This document shows, piece after piece, positions 63,871 to 64,000 of a stretch of 64,000 nt of DNA. A program made the position numbers and the translations under genes. How positions within the stretch are numbered: position 1 is the stretch's first letter; every line of letters begins with the position of its first letter. The stretch comes from Cephalopachus bancanus (taxonomy: Eukaryota; Chordata; Mammalia; Primates; Tarsiidae), in contig JAPVLO010000115.1 of the NCBI GenBank assembly GCA_027257055.1, positions 372,001 through 436,000 on the forward strand, in the 5' to 3' direction. The notes under the pieces were generated by a model. The model was not told the origin of the DNA. It was given only the letters and a program-made list of their open reading frames with translations, and did not search any database.

Positions 63871-64000
63871 CCTTTTTTTTTGATTTGGAGTCTCACTCTC
63901 ACCCAGACTGGAGTGCAGTGGCCGCTCCCGGCCACCGCAGCCTCGACCTGCTGGGCTCCGGCAATCCTTCCACCTCAGCCTTCCAAGGAGCTGGAACTAC
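63871..64000 (-). repeat. Young Alu, cut by the window edge
   Basis: Right arm only in view, hairpin GTGGCCG/CGGCCAC intact. Confidence 0.9.

Overview
This is a primate nuclear DNA window carrying three vertebrate genes in the order KDM3B (-), FAM53C (-), CDC25C (+), the same order and orientation I recall for human 5q31.2, seen here in reverse. The rebuilt proteins are close to human. FAM53C gives 392 aa, the human length. CDC25C gives 476 aa against 473 in human. Roughly 75 dimeric 7SL-derived SINEs (Alu) confirm a primate. They are not anthropoid AluS/Y, nor the lemur or galago forms I know: the left arm reads CTCAGCCTGTAATCC, the linker region carries ACAATAAATCAAAA, and the right arm starts TAGTTCCAGCTACTTGGAAG. 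I infer a non-anthropoid lineage, most plausibly tarsier; that part is inference.

Layout. 1-4630 is KDM3B intron 1. 4631-4825 is the first KDM3B coding exon (65 aa), inside a CpG island at about 4100-5170. 5175-8015 is intergenic and includes a CCAAT-dense stretch. 8015-19720 is FAM53C: a long 3'UTR, four coding exons and a GC-rich first exon with a CArG/TATA-like box. 19780-28480 separates the two divergent genes; it has a second promoter-like patch near 20200-20460 and a dense Alu cluster at 23763-27030. 28500-28983 is the CDC25C promoter with an NF-Y (CCAAT) array and a CDE/CHR cell-cycle element, then noncoding exon 1. 29720-62538 holds thirteen CDC25C coding exons in introns crowded with Alu, L1, MIR, MER5 and one mariner fossil. 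The 3'UTR ends near 62970. 63060-64000 is repeats.

Function. CDC25C is the dual-specificity phosphatase that activates CDK1-cyclin B at G2/M; its catalytic C-x5-R loop and 14-3-3 serine site are intact. FAM53C is a nuclear/cytoplasmic regulatory protein without an enzyme domain, and KDM3B is an H3K9 demethylase. The three are neighbours rather than an operon. I see no undescribed multi-gene system. The most notable signals are changes in CDC25C relative to remembered human sequence (KEN box lost, a shifted splice acceptor, an altered basic cluster, a weak penultimate donor), a lineage-specific Alu family with a perfect 7-bp hairpin, a roughly 614-bp tandem duplication of an Alu pair, repeated reuse of insertion sites, and a short retroposed polyadenylated insert with an 11-bp target duplication.
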